From Bacteroides helcogenes P 36-108 (GTDB taxonomy: Bacteria; Bacteroidota; Bacteroidia; Bacteroidales; Bacteroidaceae), in assembly GCF_000186225.1 (NCBI RefSeq), contig NC_014933.1:1736001-1800000 (forward strand): DNA of 64,000 nucleotides, written 5' to 3'. A program made the position numbers and the translations under genes. The notes beneath the pieces are model-generated. The model was not told the DNA's origin, made no database searches, and saw only the letters and a program-made list of their open reading frames with translations. Below are positions 18,832 through 26,161 of the stretch, in pieces (position 1 is the first letter of the stretch; every line of letters begins with the position of its first letter).

Positions 18832-18847
18832 ATATAGTGGCAGTTTC

Positions 18848-19747
18848 TTATTTGATGGCATTACCGATATATTTCAGTATTTCAGTTTCTTGTTCCGGAT
18901 GAAACCAACAAATTTCTTTATCCCGTTTGAACCAGGTCATCTGTTTACGCGAATAGATGCGGGAGTTCTGCTTGATTTTGTCAATAGCAAAGGATAAAGG
19001 CCATTCACCGTCAAGATATTTGAATATTTCTTTATATCCTACCGTATTCAGTGAGTTCAGAGCCCTGTAAGGAGATACCCGGCGGACTTCTTCTACTAAT
19101 CCGTCTTCTATCATTTGATCCACCCGGCGATTGATGCGGTCATAAAGTTCTTCACGGTCACGGGTCAGACCAATTTTGATGATTCGGAACGGACGTTCTT
19201 TCTTCTGCCTGATTCGGAAAGAGGTGTAGGTCTTTCCTGTCATATAGCAGATTTCCAAAGCGTGGATTATACGTTTGGGATTCTTCAGATCCACAATTTT
19301 ATAGTATTCAGGATCCAATAGCCTGAGTTCCGCACATAATTTCTCCAAGCCTTCAGTTTCATATCTTTGCAGCATCAGTTGGCGGGTGTCGGCATCTATG
19401 GTGGGGATGTCGTCAATTCCTTTACAAACAGCATCTATATACATCATAGAGCCTCCGGTCAGTAATACGACATTCTGTTTGATGAATAAAGTATTCAGAA
19501 GCTCAAGTACCTCCGTCTCGTACTGGGCGGCACTGTAATAATCCGTAAGATTCAAAGTGCCGACAAAGTGATGTTCTACCTGTTGCCGTTGTTCCGGTGT
19601 AGGAGTAGCTGTACCTATCTTCAGGTCTGTATAAAGCTGCCTCGAATCGGCAGAGATGATACAAGTATGAAATTGCTTTGCCAATCGAAGGCTTAGTTCT
19701 GTTTTTCCAACTCCGGTAGGGCCGATAAGTACAATAAGGGTGTGCAT
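18848..19747 (-). CDS. miaA: tRNA dimethylallyltransferase
   Basis: This enzyme transfers a dimethylallyl group to A37 of tRNAs that read codons starting with U. The 299-residue product has the P-loop [12 protein letters not shown] at the N-terminus, the [19 protein letters not shown] segment that recognises the substrate, [15 protein letters not shown], and a C-terminal [16 protein letters not shown] segment. The Met at 19747 places the P-loop near residue 8 as in relatives; an upstream start at 19771 would lie inside the palindrome. It is followed after 16 nt by the hybrid regulator gene. Confidence 0.95.
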   Translation of the reverse strand: MHTLIVLIGPTGVGKTELSLRLAKQFHTCIISADSRQLYTDLKIGTATPTPEQRQQVEHHFVGTLNLTDYYSAAQYETEVLELLNTLFIKQNVVLLTGGSMMYIDAVCKGIDDIPTIDADTRQLMLQRYETEGLEKLCAELRLLDPEYYKIVDLKNPKRIIHALEICYMTGKTYTSFRIRQKKERPFRIIKIGLTRDREELYDRINRRVDQMIEDGLVEEVRRVSPYRALNSLNTVGYKEIFKYLDGEWPLSFAIDKIKQNSRIYSRKQMTWFKRDKEICWFHPEQETEILKYIGNAIK

Positions 19748-19762
19748 GTTGGCTGATAATGG

Positions 19763-19831
19763 TTTAGGCACGGATTACACGGAAATACACGGTTTGAAGT
19801 ATCCGTGAAACCTGTGTAGTCCGTGCCTAAA
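19763..19831. repeat. Long imperfect palindrome (REP-like element)
   Basis: TTTAGGCACGGA opens the left arm (19763-19774) and TCCGTGCCTAAA closes the right arm (19820-19831). The arms stay paired inwards through TACAC/GTGTA and CACGG/CCGTG, leaving a loop of about 10 nt. It fills most of the gap between the pRiA4b-like gene and miaA. It may act as a terminator or RNA-stability element, and similar cacggatt-type units are, from memory, common between Bacteroides genes. Confidence 0.7.
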
Positions 19832-19854
19832 TATAAGACGTTGAATAAAGTTTT

Positions 19855-20415
19855 TTAGTATTTGTCCTCTTCGTAAGGAGCATCGGTTGCACCATCGTCA
19901 AAACCGCTGAATCCTTCCTTATCAAAGTCTTCCATATCGAAGTCTTGGTCGCCATAGAAGTTTTCTCCTAAGTCGAGGGAACCACCGGCTGCTGCCATTT
20001 CTTCAAAATCAACGGTCTGCTTGGGAGCTTCACCTTCTTTTTTAGTGCATTTGGCGCCTTGCATTTCTTTTCCGGTGATAATCTCTGACAGTTCTATGAA
20101 AAAGCAGCGTTCTGTCATATAGTCAAACACATAAAGTAACTTTTGTTTTTCATCTTCAATCAGTTCATTGAGTTGGGTTTCTTTCATAACCCAACTGTCC
20201 ATTTCCGGATTATCATCCATTTCTTCCAAAGTGATTTCCTTTTCTTTTTCCCAATCGTCATCACAGATGAAGAAAGAAGTCATTTGGTCGTCTGTATAGC
20301 CTGCTGATTTTAAAATCGCCTGATGGAAATCATAAAAAGTGGCTTCCGGGTCAATTTGTATTTCTCTGACAAAATCGTCCACTTCGTCTGAGATGATTGT
20401 AAATCTGTATATCAT
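19855..20415 (-). CDS. pRiA4b ORF-3-like protein (IS1096 TnpR-like fold)
   Basis: A 186-residue acidic soluble protein. The first 130 residues match the plasmid pRiA4b ORF-3-like family in layout: a YRFTIISDEVDDFVREI strand-helix, ATFYDFHQAILKSAGY, an FFICDDDWEKEKEI strand and a YVFDYMTERCFFIEL strand. The last 60 residues are a disordered acidic tail rich in Asp, Glu, Gly and Phe. Despite the mobile-element family name, nothing else mobile is present. Its molecular role is unknown. It lies 13 nt after lpxA; an alternative upstream start would overlap lpxA. Confidence 0.8.
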   Translation of the reverse strand: MIYRFTIISDEVDDFVREIQIDPEATFYDFHQAILKSAGYTDDQMTSFFICDDDWEKEKEITLEEMDDNPEMDSWVMKETQLNELIEDEKQKLLYVFDYMTERCFFIELSEIITGKEMQGAKCTKKEGEAPKQTVDFEEMAAAGGSLDLGENFYGDQDFDMEDFDKEGFSGFDDGATDAPYEEDKY

Positions 20416-20428
20416 GATGTTGTCTTTT

Positions 20429-21205
20429 TTATTTGCCTGCTGGAATAATACCGCGGGCTGATTCACGTATGAAGTTTACAATATAGCTTATTTCGGGTGT
20501 CATTTCCATTTCATCCTCAATCTTTTTCAGGGCGTCTGTATTGTTGAGTCCACTCTGGTAGATGATGCGGTATGCATTATGTATGGTTTCTATTGTTTCG
20601 TTGGAGAAACCACGGCGTCGCAATCCCACGATATTGATTCCTGCATAACAGATGGGCTCACGTCCGGCAATGATGTATGGTGGTATGTCTTTGCTGAACC
20701 GACATCCGCCCTGTATCATTCCGTACCCCCCTATACGACAGAATTGATGCATCAGTACATTGGCACTGACAATGGAATTGTCGTCAATCACTATTTCACC
20801 TGCCATCTTGGTAGAGTTGCCTATAATACAACCATTGCCAATCAGGGCATCATGTGCTACGTGGACACTTTCCATCAACAGGTTGTTGCTGCCTACAATC
20901 GTTTTGCCTTTGGCTGCCGTACCGCGGTTGATGGTTACGTTTTCACGAATGATGTTGTTGTCGCCAACTTCGGCTGTTGTTTCCTCTCCGTTAAATTTCA
21001 AATCCTGAGGAATAGCACCGATAACAGCTCCCGGAAAGATGGTATTTCCATTGCCGATGCGTGCGCCGTACAGAATGTTGGCATTTGCCATAATTATGTT
21101 GTTATCGCCGATTACCACATTCTTGTCGATGAAAACAAAAGGAGCAATCTCTACGTTTTCCCCGATTTTAGCTTCGGGATGAATATACGCTAAGGGACTT
21201 ATCAT
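20429..21205 (-). CDS. lpxA: Acyl-ACP--UDP-N-acetylglucosamine O-acyltransferase
   Basis: First step of lipid A synthesis: transfer of a 3-hydroxyacyl chain to the 3-OH of UDP-GlcNAc. The 258-residue protein is a hexapeptide-repeat left-handed beta-helix (IGENVEIAPFVFIDKNVVIG and many more turns) with the catalytic His in SVHVAHDALIGN near residue 120. A C-terminal helical cap (GFSNETIETIHNAYRII) follows. It lies 8 nt after lpxC-fabZ in a lipid A operon. Confidence 0.97.
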   Translation of the reverse strand: MISPLAYIHPEAKIGENVEIAPFVFIDKNVVIGDNNIIMANANILYGARIGNGNTIFPGAVIGAIPQDLKFNGEETTAEVGDNNIIRENVTINRGTAAKGKTIVGSNNLLMESVHVAHDALIGNGCIIGNSTKMAGEIVIDDNSIVSANVLMHQFCRIGGYGMIQGGCRFSKDIPPYIIAGREPICYAGINIVGLRRRGFSNETIETIHNAYRIIYQSGLNNTDALKKIEDEMEMTPEISYIVNFIRESARGIIPAGK

Positions 21206-21213
21206 GCTTATAA

Positions 21214-22599
21214 TTATTTGTTCTTAACTATTTGAGCCATAAACTCTGCTTCACAGACTACTTTCTCACCTACGAAAACATAGCCTTTCATTGTAGAAAT
21301 TCCACGGCGTATGGGTGACATCAGTTCTACACGGAAAATCAGAGTATCGCCCGGTACTACTTTTTGGCGGAACTTCACACCGTCAATCTTCATAAAATAA
21401 GTGGAGTATCGTTCCGGTTCATCTACGGAATTCAAGACTAATAAACCACCGGTCTGTGCCATTGCTTCTACTTGTAATACACCGGGCATTACGGGCTCTT
21501 GCGGAAAGTGTCCCTGAAAGAAAGGTTCGTTGCCTGTTACATTTTTTATACCTACGATGTAGTTGGCGCCAATTTCAATGACTTTGTCCACCAGTTGGAA
21601 AGGATAGCGGTGAGGCAGCAGTTCACGGATGCGGTTCACATCCATGATAGGTTCGCGGCTGCAGTCGTAAGTCGGAGCTTGAATTTCGTGCAGGCGGATT
21701 TCCTTGCGCATCTGGCGCGCAAACTTGTTGTTGATAGTATGTCCGGGGCGGGTAGCAATGATACGTCCCTTGATAGGCTTGCCAATCAGAGCCAAGTCGC
21801 CTATGACATCAAGCAGTTTGTGGCGGGCACACTCATTAGGCCATACCAGTGGCTTATGATTGATGTAGCCCAATTGGCTGGCATCCATATGGGGAACACC
21901 CATTACATCAGCTAATTTGTCATAATTCTCTTGTGACATTTCGCGCTCGTAGATTACGATGGCATTGTCCAGATCCCCACCTTTGATAAGTCCGGCTTGC
22001 AACAAAGGTTCAATCTCGCGTACAAAAACGAAAGTACGGCTGGCAGCTATTTCGTCTTTGAATTTCTTCATATCTTCCAAAGTCGCAAATTGGTTGGGGA
22101 TAATGGATGAGTCGTAAGAAACCAGTACGTTCAGGCTGAAATTCTCGTCCGGTAGAACGATAATGGAAGACCCTGTCGTTTCATCACGGAATTCAATTTT
22201 TGATTTGATAATATAGAAATCCTTTACGGCATTCTGCTCTATAGTACCCACACGTTCAATTTCGTTGACATAATATTGGGCGCTTCCGTCCAAAATTGGG
22301 AATTCAGGACCGTTGACCTGTATCAGACAGTTGTCTATACCCAATGCATAAAGGGCTGCCATACCATGTTCTACGGTACTTACCTTTATTCCGTTTTTAG
22401 AAAGTACAGTGCCACGGGTAGTCTCGGTTACGTTATCGGCCACTGCATCGATAAGGGGCTGTCCTTCCATATCAATGCGCTGGATTTTATATCCGTGATT
22501 ATCCGGAGCCGGATTAAAAGTAACGGTTAGGTCAAGCCCCGTATGAAGACCTTTTCCACTGAGTGAAAAACTATCTTTTAGAGTCTTTTGTTTCAACAT
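21214..22599 (-). CDS. lpxC/fabZ: Bifunctional UDP-3-O-acyl-GlcNAc deacetylase / 3-hydroxyacyl-ACP dehydratase
   Basis: A 461-residue fusion. The N-terminal 300 residues are LpxC, the zinc deacetylase committing lipid A synthesis: VSTVEHGMAALYALGIDN, and KLLDVIGDLALIGKPIKG with its catalytic His/Asp. The C-terminal 145 residues are FabZ, the dehydratase of fatty acid elongation: LLPHRYPFQLVDKV and GHFPQEPVMPGVLQVEAMAQ. The two enzymes compete for the same 3-hydroxyacyl-ACP pool, so the fusion couples lipid A and phospholipid supply. This fusion is known in Bacteroidetes. It lies 3 nt after lpxD. Confidence 0.97.
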   Translation of the reverse strand: MLKQKTLKDSFSLSGKGLHTGLDLTVTFNPAPDNHGYKIQRIDMEGQPLIDAVADNVTETTRGTVLSKNGIKVSTVEHGMAALYALGIDNCLIQVNGPEFPILDGSAQYYVNEIERVGTIEQNAVKDFYIIKSKIEFRDETTGSSIIVLPDENFSLNVLVSYDSSIIPNQFATLEDMKKFKDEIAASRTFVFVREIEPLLQAGLIKGGDLDNAIVIYEREMSQENYDKLADVMGVPHMDASQLGYINHKPLVWPNECARHKLLDVIGDLALIGKPIKGRIIATRPGHTINNKFARQMRKEIRLHEIQAPTYDCSREPIMDVNRIRELLPHRYPFQLVDKVIEIGANYIVGIKNVTGNEPFFQGHFPQEPVMPGVLQVEAMAQTGGLLVLNSVDEPERYSTYFMKIDGVKFRQKVVPGDTLIFRVELMSPIRRGISTMKGYVFVGEKVVCEAEFMAQIVKNK

Positions 22600-22602
22600 T
22601 GG

Positions 22603-23643
22603 TTACTTATTTAATTGTTGTTTTATCTCATTTAATTCTTTACGGAGCTGGCGTAACTCTTTTTGCATGTCGGGCAGGCTGCGTTGTGCTATGGAAGCCT
22701 TGAAATATTGTTTCAGTTCCATCGGAGGGGTTCCGATCAGTTGGCTACCTTCTTTGATGCTACCGGGAATGCCCGATTGCGCACCGAGATTTACTTTGTC
22801 TCCGATATGGATATGTCCGGCGATACCAACTTGACCTCCAAACATACACCATTCGCCGATTTTTGTGGAACCGGCAATTCCCACTTGTGCCGCCATTACT
22901 GTGTGAGAGCCGATTTCGTCATTATGTGCCACTTGTATCAGATTGTCCAACTTTACGCCACTATGTATGATGGTGGCTCCCATTGTGGCACGATCCACAC
23001 AAGTGTTTGCACCTATCTCCACGTTGTCTTCCAGGATTACGATACCGATTTGGGGAATTTTTTCATAGCCTTGCGGGGTAGGGGCAAAACCGAATCCGTC
23101 TGCTCCGATGACGCTGCCTGCATGCAGGATGCAATGATTGCCTATGCGGCAGTCATGGTAGATGGTGACATTGGCATAAATAATACAATTGCTTCCCACT
23201 TTTGCACCACTGCCGATGGTTGCATGCGGATGAATTACCGTATTGTCTCCTACTTCGGCATAATCACCTATGCAAGCAAAAGGGGATATGTAAACATCTT
23301 TGCCTATTTTGGCTGTTTCGGAAACAAAGGCTAATGGATCAATGCCTACCCGTTTGGGTTTACTTTGTTCATAAAGATTCAGCAGCTTTGCAAGACTTTC
23401 ATAGGCATTGTCCACTTTTATCAGAGTGGCTTTTATTTCCTGCTCAGGCATGAAATCCTTGTTTACCAATACAATGCTTGCTTGAGTTTCGTATATGTAA
23501 GAGGTATATTTAGGATTGGATAGAAAGGAGATGGCTCCCGGTATTCCTTCTTCGATTTTAGCAAAGGTATGGACGGTTGCGTTCTCGTCTCCAACAATTT
23601 CTCCTTGGATAAATGTTGCAATTTGTTTAGCAGAAAACTCCAT
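22603..23643 (-). CDS. lpxD: UDP-3-O-(3-hydroxyacyl)glucosamine N-acyltransferase
   Basis: Third enzyme of lipid A synthesis, adding the N-linked hydroxyacyl chain. The 346-residue product starts [19 protein letters not shown] at the Met at 23643; an earlier Met at 23670 adds an atypical leader. An N-terminal UDP-binding domain is followed by a long hexapeptide beta-helix containing the catalytic His region [11 protein letters not shown] near 240. It ends in a coiled C-terminal helix ([18 protein letters not shown]). It leads the lpxD-lpxC/fabZ-lpxA unit. Confidence 0.97.
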   Translation of the reverse strand: MEFSAKQIATFIQGEIVGDENATVHTFAKIEEGIPGAISFLSNPKYTSYIYETQASIVLVNKDFMPEQEIKATLIKVDNAYESLAKLLNLYEQSKPKRVGIDPLAFVSETAKIGKDVYISPFACIGDYAEVGDNTVIHPHATIGSGAKVGSNCIIYANVTIYHDCRIGNHCILHAGSVIGADGFGFAPTPQGYEKIPQIGIVILEDNVEIGANTCVDRATMGATIIHSGVKLDNLIQVAHNDEIGSHTVMAAQVGIAGSTKIGEWCMFGGQVGIAGHIHIGDKVNLGAQSGIPGSIKEGSQLIGTPPMELKQYFKASIAQRSLPDMQKELRQLRKELNEIKQQLNK

Positions 23644-23728
23644 TTTTCTATTATTGTTAGATGGTTTCAAGACACAAATAACGGACTTTTTTTTTATATA
23701 TCCTTGTCATGAGATGAATATTTTATAC

Positions 23729-24958
23729 TTATCTATGCAAACGTTGGTAGCATAGGTAGTATTTTTTTACTTTTTTGGACAAGAGAGAAATGTTGAGCAT
23801 ATCCGAGGCTTCGGCGATATTCTTAATGTCCCCGTCGTTGTATAGAATATCTATGCTGTCATCTGCCGCATCATACATGTTCTTTTCGATGCTTGGGGTA
23901 GCAATGAAGTATCTCGCTTCGGGGAGGGGAATTTCCAACTGTTCGCTGATTTGTTGCATCAGGTTTTTTTTTCGTTCCTCGCTAAAAGGTTCTGTGGAAA
24001 TCTCTACTTTGAAGATGTTACGGTTGATCATGCTCAGGCTTAGGTTTGAAAGAACTTTGTCCACATGGGTACTCCATACTTTCAGGGCTGTCCAGATGTC
24101 GTTATCGTCGAGCTGGATATAGTTCTCCAAACATTTGGGATTATTATAGAATGTATCCCGGTTGATGTCATTGTATAGGAAGAATCGCAGTGCAGGCGGT
24201 GCGAACAATTCTACGCCCTTACCCGCCAGTTCTTTGGCACGCAGCAGTGTACTGATAAGCATCTTTTCGTAAGCGACGGAAGTCTTATGCAGATACACCT
24301 GCCAGTACATCAAGCGGCGGGCGGTAAGAAAATTCTCGATAGAGTAGATACCTTTGGATTCTATCACAAGATGGTCGTCCTTTACGTCGAGCATCTTGAT
24401 GATGCGGGCAGAGCCGATGTTGCCTTCCGTCACTCCGGTATAAAAACTGTCGCGGCGCAAGTAGTCCAAGCGATCCATATCCAGTTGGCCGCTTACCAAT
24501 TGGTGCAGGAAACGTTTGGGATATTCGTCCTTGAATATCTGGATGGCAAGTGTCAGTTGTCCATTCATCTCTTTGTTGATGCGTTCCATTAGCATCAGAG
24601 AAATATCCTCGTGTGACACGCCTTTTACAATGGTGTCTTCGAGTACATGGGAGAAGGGACCGTGTCCGATATCGTGCATCAGGATGGCTGCCTGAACGGC
24701 TTCCGCTTCGCTGTCGAAGATGAAATTACCTTTGGCTGTGAGTTGTTGGATAGCCTCGCTCATCAAGTAGAAAGCACCCAGTGAATGCTGGAATCGTGTG
24801 TGCTGTGCGCCGGGATATACTACGGATGACAATCCTAATTGCTTGATGCGGGTGAGGCGTTGCAAAAGGGGATGCCGTACAATATCATACAGCAACCCCT
24901 TTGGTATATTAATGAATCCGAAAACCGGATCATTGATGATTTTTCTCTCGTAAGACAT
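23729..24958 (-). CDS. HD-superfamily phosphohydrolase (dNTPase-like)
   Basis: A 409-residue cytosolic protein with an HD metal site. His comes from the HTRFQHSLGAFYL segment and His-Asp from AAILMHDIGHGPFSHVLED (about residue 95), followed by a QLDMDRLDYLRRDSFYTGV segment typical of SAMHD1/dGTPase-like enzymes. It is expected to hydrolyse deoxynucleoside triphosphates or a related phosphoester; the exact substrate is unknown. The start at 24958 is favoured because a consensus promoter lies at 24976-25006, which would place the transcription start just upstream of it and rules out the earlier Met at 25021. Confidence 0.88.
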   Translation of the reverse strand: MSYERKIINDPVFGFINIPKGLLYDIVRHPLLQRLTRIKQLGLSSVVYPGAQHTRFQHSLGAFYLMSEAIQQLTAKGNFIFDSEAEAVQAAILMHDIGHGPFSHVLEDTIVKGVSHEDISLMLMERINKEMNGQLTLAIQIFKDEYPKRFLHQLVSGQLDMDRLDYLRRDSFYTGVTEGNIGSARIIKMLDVKDDHLVIESKGIYSIENFLTARRLMYWQVYLHKTSVAYEKMLISTLLRAKELAGKGVELFAPPALRFFLYNDINRDTFYNNPKCLENYIQLDDNDIWTALKVWSTHVDKVLSNLSLSMINRNIFKVEISTEPFSEERKKNLMQQISEQLEIPLPEARYFIATPSIEKNMYDAADDSIDILYNDGDIKNIAEASDMLNISLLSKKVKKYYLCYQRLHR

Positions 24959-24975
24959 GTCTAAGAATTTGTTCG

Positions 24976-25006
24976 CAAAGTTAATGGCTTTTTGGGAGAC
25001 GGCAAA
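24976..25006 (-). promoter_or_regulatory. Consensus Bacteroides promoter for the HD phosphohydrolase and lpx run
   Basis: Read on the minus strand, TTTG (25003-25006) is followed after 19 nt by TAACTTTG (24976-24983), matching TTTG-N19-TAnnTTTG. The leader before the ATG at 24958 would be roughly a dozen nucleotides. Confidence 0.75.
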
Positions 25007-25128
25007 ATGGAATGTTTGCATTCTTATGTCTCATCCTCTGAAACCTTAATGTAACGGAATAGCAGTTCGGTTGTAATCTCATAAATCTACTTTTGCACAC
25101 GGATGTTGGTGAGGGGGTGAGCGATTAT

Positions 25129-25159
25129 TTTGCAATAAGGCAATTCTTGATTATTTTTG
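25129..25159 (+). promoter_or_regulatory. Consensus Bacteroides promoter for the glycerophosphodiesterase gene
   Basis: TTTG (25129-25132), 19 nt, then TATTTTTG (25152-25159). It lies about 107 nt before the start codon. A second -7-like box TACTTTTG lies further upstream (25088-25095) without a clear -33 partner, so there may be two transcription starts. Confidence 0.7.
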
Positions 25160-25265
25160 TGGTTGTAATAATCTGAATGGCGTTTCTTTATCAGATAGAT
25201 ATGGAATAAGACTTTAGTATAAGGGTAAGAATGGTTTTTATTTAAAATTTAATAGGGGATAGATT

Positions 25266-26030
25266 ATGAAACTGAATGGAATGATTGTTGTTTATGCTCT
25301 GTTGTGTACGGTTACTCTGGGCGCGCGAGCCCAATCCCGAATTATTGCGCATCGTGGATATTGGAAATGTGAAGGCTCTGCTCAGAATTCCATCACTTCT
25401 TTGCAGAAAGCGGCAGAGGTCGGAATTTATGGCTCGGAGTTTGATGTGCAGTTGACAAAGGATAGAAATGTGGTGGTTAATCATGATGATAGCATTAATG
25501 GCATGATGATTGGTGATGTCACTTATGGTGATTTGAAAAATATTAGATTGAAGAACGGTGAGAAGCTTTCTTTATTGGATGATTATTTGAAGGTAGGCAA
25601 GACTTTGCCCGGCATCCAATTGATATTGGAAATCAAGCCCCACAGGACGGAAGCGGAAGAAAATGATGCGACAGACATCGTGGTACGCAAAGTGAAGGAG
25701 ATGAATATGGAGAAACAAGTGGAGTATATTTCGTTCAGCATGAATATTTGTGAACGATTAGTGAAGCTGACTCCGGAATCAGAAATAGCTTATTTGAATG
25801 GTGATATTTCTCCTGAAAATCTCAAAGATAAAGGTATTAACGGTATAGATTATCACGTAAAAATTTTGGCAGAAAGGCCCGAATGGATTGAAGAAGCCCA
25901 CAGGCTGGGCATGAAAGTAAATGTGTGGACTGTAGATAAGATGGAACAAATCAGCCAAATGAATAATCTGAAAGTGGATTTTATTACTACTAATTATCCT
26001 GTAAAGGCGAAGAATTTGGTGGCGAGATGA
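25266..26030 (+). CDS. Glycerophosphodiester phosphodiesterase family protein
   Basis: A 254-residue exported protein with a signal peptide ending near ARAQ. It has the TIM-barrel GDPD pattern: RIIAHRGYWKCEGSAQNSI near the mature N-terminus, SEFDVQLTKD, VVVNHDDSI with the catalytic His, and LILEIKPHRTE. The usual Glu of the PENT box is Gln here (AQNS), a variant I recall from other Bacteroides members, so metal binding may differ. Expected to release an alcohol from glycerophosphodiesters in the periplasm. Single gene with its own promoter and a strong terminator. Confidence 0.88.
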   Translation: MKLNGMIVVYALLCTVTLGARAQSRIIAHRGYWKCEGSAQNSITSLQKAAEVGIYGSEFDVQLTKDRNVVVNHDDSINGMMIGDVTYGDLKNIRLKNGEKLSLLDDYLKVGKTLPGIQLILEIKPHRTEAEENDATDIVVRKVKEMNMEKQVEYISFSMNICERLVKLTPESEIAYLNGDISPENLKDKGINGIDYHVKILAERPEWIEEAHRLGMKVNVWTVDKMEQISQMNNLKVDFITTNYPVKAKNLVAR

Positions 26031-26066
26031 TGAAAGGTATGTCCGGACGGATTCTTGACTTATTTT

Positions 26067-26108
26067 CGGGCACTGTATTTATTCTGGGAGAATAGAATAC
26101 AGTGCCCG
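26067..26108. terminator. Strong bidirectional terminator between convergent genes
   Basis: CGGGCACTGTATT begins the left arm and AATACAGTGCCCG ends the right arm. The near-perfect 19-bp stem has one bulge and a GGG loop. It lies between the phosphodiesterase stop and the stop of the GH84 gene on the other strand. Confidence 0.85.
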
Positions 26109-26161
26109 TGGATTAAGTATGCGGTCTGTGGTAATATACTACTTTAATTGAAATTCTTTAT

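Noticed and set aside
19855..20415. Possible insertion sequence suggested by the TnpR-like family name
   Set aside because: No transposase, terminal repeats or target duplication around it; operon context is intact.
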